Shown in pieces: positions 27,087-36,225 of a stretch of DNA of 64,000 nt. This DNA is from Negadavirga shengliensis (GTDB taxonomy: Bacteria > Bacteroidota > Bacteroidia > Cytophagales > Cyclobacteriaceae). The stretch covers positions 12,296 through 76,295 of the forward strand of contig NZ_JBHSJJ010000022.1 in assembly GCF_042652345.1 (NCBI RefSeq), given 5' to 3'. Both the position numbers and the translations under genes were made by a program. Every line of letters begins with the position of its first letter. Within the stretch, counting starts at the first letter, position 1. The notes beneath the pieces are model-generated. The model did not search any database. It worked only from the letters and a program-made list of their open reading frames with translations, and had not been told where the DNA came from.

Positions 27087-28391
27087 TTACCCTCCAAAGT
27101 CATCAAATCTGATGTTTTCCTTTGGAACCCCTAAATCATCCAGCATTTTCAAAACCGCCGAGTTCATCAAAGGAGGGCCACAAAGGTAATATTCAATCTC
27201 ATCCGGCTCGTCAATCTGCTTGAGATAGTTGTCATAGAGCACCTGGTGGATAAAGCCTACGTAACCGTCGCCTTCTTTGTCGTCCAGTGATTTTTTTACT
27301 TTCCAATTGTCTTCGGGAAGCGGTTCTGAGAGGCCTATATGGAAATTGAAATTGGGGAAATCCTTTTCTATATCCCTGAAGTGATCCACATAAAAAAGTT
27401 CTTTTTTGGAACGGCCACCGTACCAGTAGGAGACTTTACGGTTGGTCTTTTCTGTATGGAAGAGGTGAAAGAGATGAGATCTGAGAGGAGCCATGCCAGC
27501 ACCCCCACCGATGTATATCATTTCTCTCTGAGTAGGGTTGATATGGAATTCACCGTATGGTCCGGAGATGGTTACTTTATCGCCTGCTTTTCGGGAAAAT
27601 ACATAAGAGGAGCAAACACCGGGGTTGACATCCATCCATTTGTTGTTGGCCCTGTCCCATGGCGGTGTGGCTATCCTGATGGTAAGCATGACGATGTTGC
27701 CTTCCGCGGGGTGATTGGCCATGGAATATGCTCTGAAAATCTCCTCATCATTCTTCATTACCAGGTCCCATAAGCCGAATTTATCCCAATCACTTTGATA
27801 GACGTCTTGCGGGTGGCCAAGCTCGGGATGAGGCGTGATGTCCATTTCTTTGAAATTCACCGTGAGTGAAGGTACATCAATCTGTATATATCCCCCTGGC
27901 TCGAAATCCAGTGTTTCCCCCTCAGGTAGTTTTACTTTGAATTCTTTGATAAAGGTAGAAACGTTATAATTTGAAATGACCTCACACTCCCATTTTTTAA
28001 TACCGAAGATTTCTTCAGGTATTCTGATCTTCATGTCACTTTTTACTTTGACCTGACACGAAAGTCTTACGTTATTCTGCTGCTCCGCTCTGCTGAGGTG
28101 CCCCACTTCTGTAGGAAGAACTTCCCCTCCGCCCTCATCTATGGTACACTTGCACATGGCACAGGTACCGCCCCCACCGCAGGCTGAGGGTAGGAATATT
28201 TTCTTGTTACTCAATGTGGATAATAAAGTAGAGCCGGCTGAGGTAATCAGCGGATTTTTCTCATCCCCGTTAATAATAATTTTGACATCCCCGGAAGCAA
28301 CCAATTTAGATTGAGCAAAAAGAAGGACAAAAACAAGTAGCAGAATGATTATGGTGAAAGCTACAATCGATGTAATGATTACTGAACTCAT
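27087..28391 (-). CDS. nqrF: Na+-translocating NADH:quinone reductase subunit F
   Basis: A 434-aa protein. One N-terminal membrane helix (residues 5-27) is followed by a 2Fe-2S ferredoxin domain with CGGGGTCAMC-type ligands near residue 71 and a fourth Cys near 111. A FAD domain has RAYSMANHP, and the NADH domain has GPYGEFH, YIGGGAGMAPLRSH and YLCGPPLMN. NqrF takes electrons from NADH and starts the sodium pump. No nqrA-E lies beside it: accD is upstream and the murQ operon downstream. A TATATTTG box at 28441 gives it its own promoter. Confidence 0.95.
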   Translation of the reverse strand: MSSVIITSIVAFTIIILLLVFVLLFAQSKLVASGDVKIIINGDEKNPLITSAGSTLLSTLSNKKIFLPSACGGGGTCAMCKCTIDEGGGEVLPTEVGHLSRAEQQNNVRLSCQVKVKSDMKIRIPEEIFGIKKWECEVISNYNVSTFIKEFKVKLPEGETLDFEPGGYIQIDVPSLTVNFKEMDITPHPELGHPQDVYQSDWDKFGLWDLVMKNDEEIFRAYSMANHPAEGNIVMLTIRIATPPWDRANNKWMDVNPGVCSSYVFSRKAGDKVTISGPYGEFHINPTQREMIYIGGGAGMAPLRSHLFHLFHTEKTNRKVSYWYGGRSKKELFYVDHFRDIEKDFPNFNFHIGLSEPLPEDNWKVKKSLDDKEGDGYVGFIHQVLYDNYLKQIDEPDEIEYYLCGPPLMNSAVLKMLDDLGVPKENIRFDDFGG

Positions 28392-28440
28392 TTAATAACA
28401 GATTTTATCTTATCAGTACGGTACTGGTTTTGAAGTTGCA

Positions 28441-28448
28441 CAAATATA
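28441..28448 (-). promoter_or_regulatory. candidate -7 box of nqrF (TATATTTG)
   Basis: An exact minus-strand TAnnTTTG match 50 bp before the nqrF ATG, in a spacer behind accD. A TTTTG lies 12 bp further up, closer than the usual -33 spacing. Confidence 0.45.
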
Positions 28449-28517
28449 TTTATTATTCCCCAAAACCGTTAAGAATATCATAGAATTTAATTGGGTAGAT
28501 TTTTTCGGAATGGCGGT

Positions 28518-29360
28518 CTAGTTTTTTAATAAACTCAATAAAGTGGTGATTCTGCTTTTCAGCTGTCTTCTGTCGATAATGAAATCCAAAAAACCGTGCT
28601 CCAATACAAATTCGGAGCTTTGAAAGCCTTTGGGAAGATCTTTGCCGATGGTTTCCCGGATAACTCTCGGCCCCGCGAAGCCGATCAAGGCTCCAGGTTC
28701 GGCGATATTGAAATCTCCCAGCATGGCGTAAGAGGCCGTGACTCCCCCTGTGGTAGGGTCTGTTATCAGGGATATATAAGGTATGCCCGCTTCATCCAAA
28801 AGTGCCAGTTTGGCAGAAGTTTTGGCCATTTGCATCAGGCTGAAACCGGCCTCCATCATCCTGGCCCCACCTGACTTGGAAATCATCATGAAAGGTATCT
28901 TGTGCTTGAGGGCATAATCTATGGCCCGGGATATTTTTTCACCCACCACAGCACCCATAGAGCCTCCGATAAAATTAAAATCCATGCAGGTGATGACGAT
29001 TTCCATCCCGCTTAATTTTCCTACACCTGTCCTGGCGGCATCTTTTAAAGAAGTCTTTTCAATGGTTTCTTTGATCCGGGTGGTATAGGGTTTGCTGTCC
29101 ACAAAATTTAAAGGATCGGCGGAACTCATATCCTTGTTCAGTTCGGTGAATTTATTGTCATCAAAAAGGATTTCGAAGTATTCTTTGGAGCCGATCTTTA
29201 CATGATAGTCATCATCCGGACATACATAAGAGTTGTTTTTCAGTTCCCTGGTGTGGATGATATTGCCCTTTGGGGTCTTATACCAAAGGCCGTCGGGGGC
29301 GTCTTTTTTTTCCTCTGTGGAGGTTTTTATGCCAGCGTCTTTTCTTTTAAACCAAGCCAT
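28518..29360 (-). CDS. accD: acetyl-CoA carboxylase carboxyltransferase subunit beta
   Basis: A 280-aa crotonase-fold subunit that, with AccA, moves carboxyl from biotin to acetyl-CoA to give malonyl-CoA. The core is intact: GGSMGAVVGEKISRAIDYA near residue 138, SKSGGARMMEAG near 164, DPTTGGVTASYAMLGD near 203 and IGFAGPRVIRETIG near 227. The N-terminal Zn ribbon is degenerate: of the four Cys only Cys47 remains, with Thr29, Gly32 and Asp50 at the other places. The start follows the usual MAWFKRK opening. Confidence 0.95.
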   Translation of the reverse strand: MAWFKRKDAGIKTSTEEKKDAPDGLWYKTPKGNIIHTRELKNNSYVCPDDDYHVKIGSKEYFEILFDDNKFTELNKDMSSADPLNFVDSKPYTTRIKETIEKTSLKDAARTGVGKLSGMEIVITCMDFNFIGGSMGAVVGEKISRAIDYALKHKIPFMMISKSGGARMMEAGFSLMQMAKTSAKLALLDEAGIPYISLITDPTTGGVTASYAMLGDFNIAEPGALIGFAGPRVIRETIGKDLPKGFQSSEFVLEHGFLDFIIDRRQLKSRITTLLSLLKN

Positions 29361-29402
29361 AAATTGTTTTTCTTTTTTTAACCGAAAAGCCTTTCGGGAT
29401 TA

Positions 29403-29410
29403 CAAATTTA
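29403..29410 (-). promoter_or_regulatory. candidate -7 box of accD (TAAATTTG)
   Basis: An exact minus-strand TAnnTTTG match 42 bp before the accD ATG. TTTTG at 29435-29439 may act as a -33 element, 24 bp further up. Confidence 0.45.
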
Positions 29411-29448
29411 TGGGTAATATCCATTAAATAAAATCAAAATCTGCTTTC

Positions 29449-30522
29449 TCATCCGGAAAAAGGGGGCTGGGGATTTTCCTCTAAGGAATCCTTTTCCATC
29501 AACACCCTTGTTTTTGGAAGAGAAAGGGGGTATTTTTCCTGTATGTAGGTGAGCATTCTTTCCCGGACGAGACATCTTAGGTCAAAGGCAGTAGGACTGT
29601 CCACAGCACTCATCAGGCATCGGAGTTCCACCGTCCTTTCTTTGACATCGGTTACCTGTAATACCTGTACTTTCCGGTCCCACAGCGGGGTGTTGTCCAA
29701 TATCTCTTTGAGTTTCTTCTTAAGGTCCTGTACAGGGACAGTGTGGTCAACATATAAAAAAACAGTTCCCCAAATGTCAGCGGTGGTTCTGGTCCAGTTT
29801 TGGAATGGGGTCTCCAGAAAATAGGTAATCGGGAGTACCAGCCGCCGCTGGTCCCATATCCTGACCACCACATAAGTGAGATTGATTTCCTCGACCCGTC
29901 CCCATTCTCCTTCCACCACGACCACGTCATCTATCCGTATGGGTTGGGTGAAGGCAATCTGGAATCCGGCCAGCAAATTGGCAATGGATTTCTGGGCAGC
30001 AAAACCGATGATAATACCCACAATCCCGGCTGAAGTGAGAAGTCCCGCGCCTACTTTCCTTGCCGATTCAAAATTCATTAAAATGGCCGCGAAGGCGAGA
30101 ACCACCACCACAATGAGAAAGATTTTCCGGATGAATCCTACCTGTGTGAGGATACGGCGCTCTTTCAGGTTATCGGCTTTGTCATAAGCATACCTTTCCA
30201 GGAAGGAATGCCTCAGTACGTTGGAAAGTTCTATGATTATCCAGGTAAGGTTAACGATAAACAACACAATAAAAATCGGTTGATCTTTGATATAGACGAG
30301 GTCATCCGGTGAAAAATACGGTTCAAAAATCGGGAAGATAACAAAGAACAATCCCCATTTAAGGGATTTTGAAAACTTCAGGAGTGCAATTTTTCCTTTT
30401 TCTGTCCGCGGCTTATAAAAAAAACCTGCGATGTACTTAAAACTGAAATAAAGGACCACATGGCTGAATGCCAGGATAAATAGGGTGACTATGACAAATA
30501 TCGCTTTCTCGTTTAGCATCAT
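29449..30522 (-). CDS. MscS-family mechanosensitive ion channel
   Basis: A 357-aa inner-membrane protein with about four to five membrane helices. The pore-lining TM3 and beta domain are clear: AGLLTSAGIVGIIIGFAAQ, then ANLLAGFQIAFTQPIRIDDVV, then EGEWGRVEEINLTYVVVRIWD and VLPITYFLETPFQNWTR. A C-terminal cytosolic alpha-beta domain follows. It opens under membrane tension to release solutes. ATG 30522 was chosen; a TTG two codons earlier would only add Met-Lys. It is transcribed alone. Confidence 0.92.
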   Translation of the reverse strand: MMLNEKAIFVIVTLFILAFSHVVLYFSFKYIAGFFYKPRTEKGKIALLKFSKSLKWGLFFVIFPIFEPYFSPDDLVYIKDQPIFIVLFIVNLTWIIIELSNVLRHSFLERYAYDKADNLKERRILTQVGFIRKIFLIVVVVLAFAAILMNFESARKVGAGLLTSAGIVGIIIGFAAQKSIANLLAGFQIAFTQPIRIDDVVVVEGEWGRVEEINLTYVVVRIWDQRRLVLPITYFLETPFQNWTRTTADIWGTVFLYVDHTVPVQDLKKKLKEILDNTPLWDRKVQVLQVTDVKERTVELRCLMSAVDSPTAFDLRCLVRERMLTYIQEKYPLSLPKTRVLMEKDSLEENPQPPFSG

Positions 30523-30731
30523 CTTCAAGACTTAGGTGGAAGTAATAATTGAAAAGCAGCTGTATTGGGATTAATACATGGGATCAGGTTTTTTGAAGGG
30601 ATTATCTTTAAGTTACAGATAAAACGGCTACACTTTCTGATAAAATCGAAATTCTGTTTATCTTTATTTTTTGTTGGCGCAGGCCACTAAACCTTACAAG
30701 AAAGCTTAAGTTAAAAATTTATTACCATACC

Positions 30732-32369
30732 ATGCAATTAATCCATCTGTTTCTTTTTTCGGCTGTCATACTTATTGGCGCCTATTTTATTTATGGGAAA
30801 TATGTTTTCAAGAAGTTTAAAATTGATAACAACAACATCACCCCTTCCCATAGATTAAAGGATGGTGTGGATTATGTGCCCAGTAAGCCCATTGTGGTAT
30901 TGGGGCACCACTTTGCTTCAATAGCCGGTGCCGGCCCTATCGTAGGACCTATCATCGCCATCACTTTCGGATGGATCCCAGCAGTCATCTGGATACTGGT
31001 AGGGGGCATTTTTTTTGGTGCGGTACATGACCTGGGAAGCATGGTGGCCTCTTTGAGAAACGACGGGAAATCCATAGGAGTGATCATCCAGAACAATATC
31101 GGAAGCAAAGGGAAGCGGCTTTTTATCCTTTTTAGTTTTTCCACACTCATACTGATTATCGCCGTATTTGCTGACATCATCGCCAAAACGTTCATCAACA
31201 ATCCCGGCGTGGCCTCGGCTTCCATATTGTTCATTTTGCTGGCCATTGTCTTCGGTTTTGTAACCAAGTTCACCGCAGATAGAAAATCCGCCTTTGCGGT
31301 AGCCTCGGTATTGGGGATAGGGATCATGTATTATTTTGTTTATCTGGGCATGCAGATACCGTTTGTGCTGGACTATCAGATGTGGATTTACATTTTGTTG
31401 CTGTATGCTTTTATTGCTTCAGTTACACCGGTTTCCATGTTGTTGCAGCCAAGGGATTATCTGAACAGTTTTTTGTTGTATGGGTTGATCCTGGCGGCAA
31501 TAGTGGGGGTGATGTTTGCCAATCCGACGATCGTAATGGATACCGAAGTCCATGTCTCAGCGGAAAACCTGGGGTATATCTTTCCTGTTTTGTTTGTCAC
31601 CATCGCCTGTGGAGCCATCAGCGGCTTTCATTCCCTAGTGGCATCAGGGACCACCTCGAAGCAGATAGACAGGGAGGAGGATACCAAGGTAGTGGGCTTT
31701 GGGGGAATGCTCATCGAATCCTTTTTGGCCATTATTTCGGTGGGGGCCGTGGTTGTTTTGACCCGGTCAGATTACCTTTCCAGGTTAAGCGAGCAGGGAC
31801 CGGTCCCGTTGTTTGCGGATGGTCTTGGGTCTATCATTGCAGCAATGGGGATCTCCGAGGGGTTTGCGGTCGGGTTTGTGGCGCTAACCGTGTCGGCCTT
31901 TGCCCTGACTACCCTGGATACCTGTACCAGACTGGCGCGTTTTACTTTACAGGAATATTTTGAAGATGTCCAACAACCGGTAGGGAGAAGAATTTCCCAA
32001 AACAGATACGTATCAACCGGCGTAGTCGTCGTTCTTTCTGTATTGCTATTGGGCAGTGGCGGGTTTACCACACTTTGGCCCATATTTGGGTCAGCCAACC
32101 AATTGTTGGCGGCGCTGGCCCTTCTTACGGTTTCGGTGTGGCTGATCAAGAAAAAGGTCAACCCTACCTTTGTGACCATTCCTATGTTTTTCATGTTTAC
32201 GGTTACCCTCAGTTCCCTGGGGTTATTTGCCTGGCATAACTTTCAGCAGGAAACCTATGTATTGGCCGCGATAGCGTCCATTTTGTTCGTGCTTTCCTTT
32301 GCGTTGATCTTTCTGGCCAAAAAAAGCCTCTCCAAAGAAGTGGAGATAAAAGAGATGGTAAAAGGTTAA
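30732..32369 (+). CDS. cstA: carbon starvation protein CstA-type transporter
   Basis: A 545-aa polytopic inner-membrane protein with about 15 hydrophobic segments. The CstA signatures are VVLGHHFASIAGAGPIVGP near residue 55, GAVHDLGSMVAS near 96, and GFHSLVASGTTSKQI near 299. Relatives import peptides or pyruvate. It is about 150 residues shorter than E. coli CstA and lacks the long C-terminal extension; this short form is common. The ATG is preceded by an AT-rich spacer with TATCTTTA near 30661, one base off the -7 consensus. A strong terminator follows. Confidence 0.92.
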   Translation: MQLIHLFLFSAVILIGAYFIYGKYVFKKFKIDNNNITPSHRLKDGVDYVPSKPIVVLGHHFASIAGAGPIVGPIIAITFGWIPAVIWILVGGIFFGAVHDLGSMVASLRNDGKSIGVIIQNNIGSKGKRLFILFSFSTLILIIAVFADIIAKTFINNPGVASASILFILLAIVFGFVTKFTADRKSAFAVASVLGIGIMYYFVYLGMQIPFVLDYQMWIYILLLYAFIASVTPVSMLLQPRDYLNSFLLYGLILAAIVGVMFANPTIVMDTEVHVSAENLGYIFPVLFVTIACGAISGFHSLVASGTTSKQIDREEDTKVVGFGGMLIESFLAIISVGAVVVLTRSDYLSRLSEQGPVPLFADGLGSIIAAMGISEGFAVGFVALTVSAFALTTLDTCTRLARFTLQEYFEDVQQPVGRRISQNRYVSTGVVVVLSVLLLGSGGFTTLWPIFGSANQLLAALALLTVSVWLIKKKVNPTFVTIPMFFMFTVTLSSLGLFAWHNFQQETYVLAAIASILFVLSFALIFLAKKSLSKEVEIKEMVKG

Positions 32370-32387
32370 TCCTGAAGGTATATCATT

Positions 32388-32422
32388 AAAAAAGGGGAGG
32401 CATGATACAGTGTCTCCCCTTT
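32388..32422. terminator. bidirectional terminator between cstA and a porin-family gene
   Basis: AAAGGGGAG (32391-32399) pairs with CTCCCCTTT (32414-32422). The minus strand has a six-T run (32388-32393), the plus strand a short one. It sits between two convergent genes and can serve both. Confidence 0.8.
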
Positions 32423-32440
32423 CTGACCGGTTCATTTGAT

Positions 32441-33022
32441 TTAAAACAGTCTGAAGCCCAAAGAAAGGATCAGCTGGTTTTGCCGTTGGTCTGTAGGTAC
32501 TTGGGAAAACCCGTTGACCGAGTTGGTCAAGCCCCCTTCATATTTGAGGTCCATCAGGAAATTGCCGATGTCCAATCCAAGCCCCGCCTGGTATCCAAAG
32601 GTAAAATCCTCTGTCGGCGGAATAATATTCCCCTGACCGGAATCACTGGATCTGATATCGCTGTTCAGCATATAACTGGCAATGGGACCAGCCTGAAGCC
32701 TGAATATGCCTGCAAAATTAATCCCCACCATCACCGGTACATCCAGCCTGTCAAAACTGACATCATAATTAAAGGTGTTTCCGCTGAAGGATCCCCCGGT
32801 ATTCGTGTACAAAACTTCAGGTTGGATAAAGATGATGGGAAGATTTATTCTGGCAAACGCTCCCAGATGATAACCCATTTTTGAATCTTCGCCCTGAAAA
32901 CCGTCGGTTACCCGGACATCTCCCTGTGAAATTCCAAATTTAGGCCCGACAGAAAGGAATTGCGCGCTAACCGGGCCCGCCGCCAATAGGGTTAAGGACA
33001 AAATAATAAGTAGCTTTTTCAT
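32441..33022 (-). CDS. porin-family outer membrane beta-barrel protein
   Basis: A 193-aa secreted protein of the PF13568 type. A signal peptide of about 20 residues ends at VSAQ. About eight amphipathic strands follow, starting with FLSVGPKFGIS and ending LILSLGFRLF with the terminal Phe typical of Bam substrates. Blocks such as GYHLGAFARINLP, FIQPEVLYTNTGG and FTFGYQAGLGLDIGNFLMDLKYEGGL mark small 8-stranded barrels of this phylum. The role is unknown; such barrels are abundant envelope proteins. It is transcribed alone. Confidence 0.85.
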   Translation of the reverse strand: MKKLLIILSLTLLAAGPVSAQFLSVGPKFGISQGDVRVTDGFQGEDSKMGYHLGAFARINLPIIFIQPEVLYTNTGGSFSGNTFNYDVSFDRLDVPVMVGINFAGIFRLQAGPIASYMLNSDIRSSDSGQGNIIPPTEDFTFGYQAGLGLDIGNFLMDLKYEGGLTNSVNGFSQVPTDQRQNQLILSLGFRLF

Positions 33023-33311
33023 TGGTTTCTACGTTAATGGTTTGTGATGATGAAAACCGGTATCCTTTAAACCAAAAAGGTGCCAGAATATTGTTTTAGT
33101 TGGATTTTAAATTTCCGAAAGACAGAAAGTAAATGATGAAAGTATGGAGGTATCGCGCAGACATTCTTGTTGGCTGTATGATACAGGAAAGGGCAATCCG
33201 GAATTTTCTTGAGCTTTTATCTTGATTAGGGAAATCTGCCTATATTTAGGGCCGGCTAGCCGGACACTTGATCGTTTTCCATGCCTTCTGTTTCGATAAT
33301 TAAGTGAATGT

Positions 33312-34085
33312 ATGAATAGAATTGTTTACCTTTTTTATATCATAGGCTTTTCCCTTTTGTTTTATTCCTGTCTTGACGATAGGGATAAGATTGCCCATGA
33401 TCCCTTTATCGGCAAACAGGCCGCAAGAAGAAGCGTCGGCCAATCTGCAAGCCAGATTCTTTCTGATGAAAGATTTACCAGGCTGGAAGTGGAAATCGTT
33501 TATATGGAGGGTGTCCGTCCCACCAATGAGATGATCAACAACATAAGGGGGTTTTTAGAGGAATTGATCCGGAAACCGGAAGGGGTGATTATCCAGGACA
33601 GGGCTATTCCGGGAAGGGGCCAGTCAAATTATACCGTGCAGGAAATCAGGGAGATGGAAGAGGAGCACAGGGGGAAGTATAACGATGGGAACACCATCAC
33701 TTTGTTTGTCCTTGTTCTGGATGGGCATTTCAACAATGATGATGAAGAATCTTTTGCCCTTGGAGCGGCGTACCAGAATACCAGTATTGTATTGTTCGGG
33801 AAAAGGATCGAAGAAAACTCAGGAGGATTCAGAAGGCCCAGCCGGGGGGTTCTGGAGTCTACGGTGGCCTTACATGAATTGGGACATCTGATGGGGCTGG
33901 TGAATGTGGGATCGGATATGGTGGTGGATCATGAAGACGAAGAATACGATTCCCATTGTGACAATTCAGAGTGCCTGATGTATTGGGCTGTGGAGACAAG
34001 CGGCTTGTTTAATTTAACGGGAAACAACATTCCCGCTTTGGATCAAAATTGCAGGAATGATCTTACGGCAAACGGCGGAAGGTAG
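33312..34085 (+). CDS. zinc-metallopeptidase-like lipoprotein
   Basis: A 257-aa lipoprotein with signal and lipid Cys at residue 20 (LLFYSC). It holds a zincin helix HELGHLMGLVN near residue 192, followed by a Met-turn-like ECLMYW near residue 225 and a Cys pair on either side. Classical metzincins have His or Asp as third ligand at the last position of HExxHxxGxx; here it is Asn, and a nearby His/Asp-rich loop (VDHEDEEYDSHCD) may supply the ligand instead. Relatives are called membrane metalloproteases in Bacteroidota. The substrate is unknown. Confidence 0.75.
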   Translation: MNRIVYLFYIIGFSLLFYSCLDDRDKIAHDPFIGKQAARRSVGQSASQILSDERFTRLEVEIVYMEGVRPTNEMINNIRGFLEELIRKPEGVIIQDRAIPGRGQSNYTVQEIREMEEEHRGKYNDGNTITLFVLVLDGHFNNDDEESFALGAAYQNTSIVLFGKRIEENSGGFRRPSRGVLESTVALHELGHLMGLVNVGSDMVVDHEDEEYDSHCDNSECLMYWAVETSGLFNLTGNNIPALDQNCRNDLTANGGR

Positions 34086-34191
34086 GGGCATAACCGGCCA
34101 TTCAGGAGAATATACTGGATGGGACGAATTTGGGAAAAGCTCAGTTTAGTCAGGCAGAGATAAAGTTTTTTTGTACCTGAATGAGGACATG

Positions 34192-34224
34192 AAAAAGGGG
34201 GCGTAGATCAGCTATCTACGCCCC
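34192..34224. terminator. strong hairpin terminator between convergent genes
   Basis: An 11-bp perfect stem, GGGGCGTAGAT (34198-34208) with its complement at 34214-34224, and a 5-nt loop. On the minus strand a CTTTTTC tail follows, so it best serves the outer-membrane gene ending at 34256. Confidence 0.8.
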
Positions 34225-34255
34225 GGGTAAGTCAATTTCCTTTACTTTACCATGC

Positions 34256-35359
34256 TTATTGGATGTTGAACACGTCGGAGGTCTTCTTAGGAATTCTCCA
34301 TGCCAGGGTAAAGTTGATCAGGTAATCGGCGAAAGCGGCATCCCCATGACGGTAATTCTCTGCGGTAGAATCTGCAATATCCGTCAAACTCCTGGTCCTG
34401 TTTCTGATCAAGGCGATGGGCACGTTAAGCGAGGCAGTCACGTTGCCCAGCATATAACTGACACCAGGCTCTACCGATACGATGTAGCCCGGCCTTCTAA
34501 AACCATCGCTGCTGCCGATCAAATCCCTGACAGGGATTCCCTCCACCCGGCCTCCCAGGGAAACGCCCAGCCCATGGCCCAATATAGGCATGAACAAACC
34601 GGAACGGAAAGCGTATTGATCAGGAACACTCATGATCGCCTCACTTTGACGGCCCCTGTTTGTGAATGTTCCGTTGGTGTTCCTCGGATTAAACATGTAA
34701 AAGCCATCATAATACAGGAAGAAATGAGATAGGTTCCAAATACCCTGGGCATCTACTATCAGGCCTACGCCTCCATCGCCCAATTGGATGGATTGATCGA
34801 CCGGTCTCACTTGAGGTTGTCCTTCCGGCCCTACATTATAGAAGGTACTTTTGGCATTGTAGTTACCTGTGGGAAGTTTGAAGCCCAGTCCCAGGGCAGT
34901 ATTGCCCCGTTTGGCCTTTTCGCTGGACAGCAACCAATAGCCAGCGCCGAATCTCATATCAGCAAGACCTCCGGAATAAGTCATGTGGCGTGAATTCCTG
35001 CCATGCTCATACAATGAACTTCTTTCGTTATAGGCAAAAGGCAATGAGACAATCCCATACACCCTATCTGAAAAGGCGTAGTTGATATTAAAGTCCCATC
35101 CATGGGACCAGTTGATCACCTCGGTGTTGTTGGCTATCCTGTTGGGCTCTTCGTGTGTGCCTCTGAAATGACGGAATGATTTAAAATACCGGTAATTCAT
35201 GGCAATGTTCCATTCCCCTTTTTCGATGATATTTCCCTGGCCTACGGCATTGCCTATTCCTGAAAACTGACGAATGGCTACACAACCCTGTGCCATGGAA
35301 GATGAATGATAAAAGAGTGCCGAACCGAGTAGAATCAGGCTGTATAAATATTTTTTCAT
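34256..35359 (-). CDS. outer membrane beta-barrel protein (meta-pathway transporter-like fold)
   Basis: A 367-aa secreted protein. The signal peptide ends near SSSMAQ. The mature part alternates short aromatic strands, for example GEWNIAMNYRYFKSF, WDFNINYAFSDRVYGIVSLPFAY, RFGAGYWLLS and ALGLGFKLPTGNYN, which fits a 12-14-strand barrel of the type annotated as transporter or phenol meta-pathway protein. The substrate is unknown. It lies downstream of the membrane-anchored protein at 35644 and is the same kind of barrel as the product of the gene ending at 38112. Confidence 0.78.
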   Translation of the reverse strand: MKKYLYSLILLGSALFYHSSSMAQGCVAIRQFSGIGNAVGQGNIIEKGEWNIAMNYRYFKSFRHFRGTHEEPNRIANNTEVINWSHGWDFNINYAFSDRVYGIVSLPFAYNERSSLYEHGRNSRHMTYSGGLADMRFGAGYWLLSSEKAKRGNTALGLGFKLPTGNYNAKSTFYNVGPEGQPQVRPVDQSIQLGDGGVGLIVDAQGIWNLSHFFLYYDGFYMFNPRNTNGTFTNRGRQSEAIMSVPDQYAFRSGLFMPILGHGLGVSLGGRVEGIPVRDLIGSSDGFRRPGYIVSVEPGVSYMLGNVTASLNVPIALIRNRTRSLTDIADSTAENYRHGDAAFADYLINFTLAWRIPKKTSDVFNIQ

Positions 35360-35643
35360 AATTTTCTGTAGTTGAGATGAGTTTTTTTAATTCTGTAGCT
35401 GGTTTAGCCAGGGAATCATAGGAAGAAGGCCTATATAAAACTTTTTACCCATTGCATCCACCAGCCGGAACTTACTTCCTTTTCTTGATGACTTAGTCAA
35501 GCTATGAACGGATTACGTGTTGCGTTTTACCGCATCGTATTTTGCACGTGAAAGCAATGTGTTTTTTTAAGTTCTATCAACGGCCGTTATCCGGATAAAA
35601 TATGGTGTTATCCTCTCTGCAATCCATTGATCCTTACCAAAGG

Positions 35644-36201
35644 CTATCCCAGGAAATCAATCATCTTTGTTTTCGGGGGTGGAGAAGGAAGTTTCAAAGA
35701 GACGGTTTTGAAAAATACGGGTAGTACGTCCTGAAAGACAGCCTGGTTAAAGCCAGATGTCTCAAAAATGAGTACAAGTTTGGGATACAGGTAATCTTTA
35801 ATGAAGTTTTGGGTTAATATTCTCTCCTGCTGGTTTTCAGCGTTGCTTTCAGGAACAAGAGAAATAACCCATTGCTTAAGGTTGAATTCCAGCTTTATTT
35901 TGGCCATATCAGGCACATACAGCAGTTCAAAGGTATCATCCGCAAACCGCTTTTTGATTGCCCTATAGGACTTGCCGTCTTTTTTGAATGGAATGTTGGT
36001 CAATTGAAAACCTTCTTCCTCAAATGAATAAGGCAGCTTCATGGGGATTTTCATTACCTGGTAATCCTGAAAATCTTTCTTATAGACCTTGCTGGTCCAA
36101 TCTGACTCAATGACGTGTTGATAGGAAAAATAAAACACATAATACCCAAAATGGTACACCAGGAAACAGGCAAGAAGCAGTATGGATATGATTTTTCTCA
36201 T
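35644..36201 (-). CDS. membrane-anchored protein of unknown function, duplicate A
   Basis: A 185-aa protein with one N-terminal hydrophobic segment (residues 5-27) and an extracytoplasmic domain. I recognise no family. Residues 1-114 match the protein encoded at 39287-39832 at 107 positions, and then similarity almost vanishes; the last 70 residues, ending in a Pro-rich PSPPPK tail, are specific to this copy. LLLAC near residue 12 resembles a lipobox, but the hydrophobic run continues past it, so a membrane anchor is likelier. The upstream DNA and -7 box are also shared with the other copy. Confidence 0.75.
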   Translation of the reverse strand: MRKIISILLLACFLVYHFGYYVFYFSYQHVIESDWTSKVYKKDFQDYQVMKIPMKLPYSFEEEGFQLTNIPFKKDGKSYRAIKKRFADDTFELLYVPDMAKIKLEFNLKQWVISLVPESNAENQQERILTQNFIKDYLYPKLVLIFETSGFNQAVFQDVLPVFFKTVSLKLPSPPPKTKMIDFLG

Positions 36202-36217
36202 GTTTTCCCTATCGTGT

Positions 36218-36225
36218 CAAATTTA
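36218..36225 (-). promoter_or_regulatory. candidate -7 box of duplicate A (TAAATTTG)
   Basis: An exact TAnnTTTG match 17 bp before the ATG. The same octamer stands at the same distance before duplicate B (39849-39856). Confidence 0.45.
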
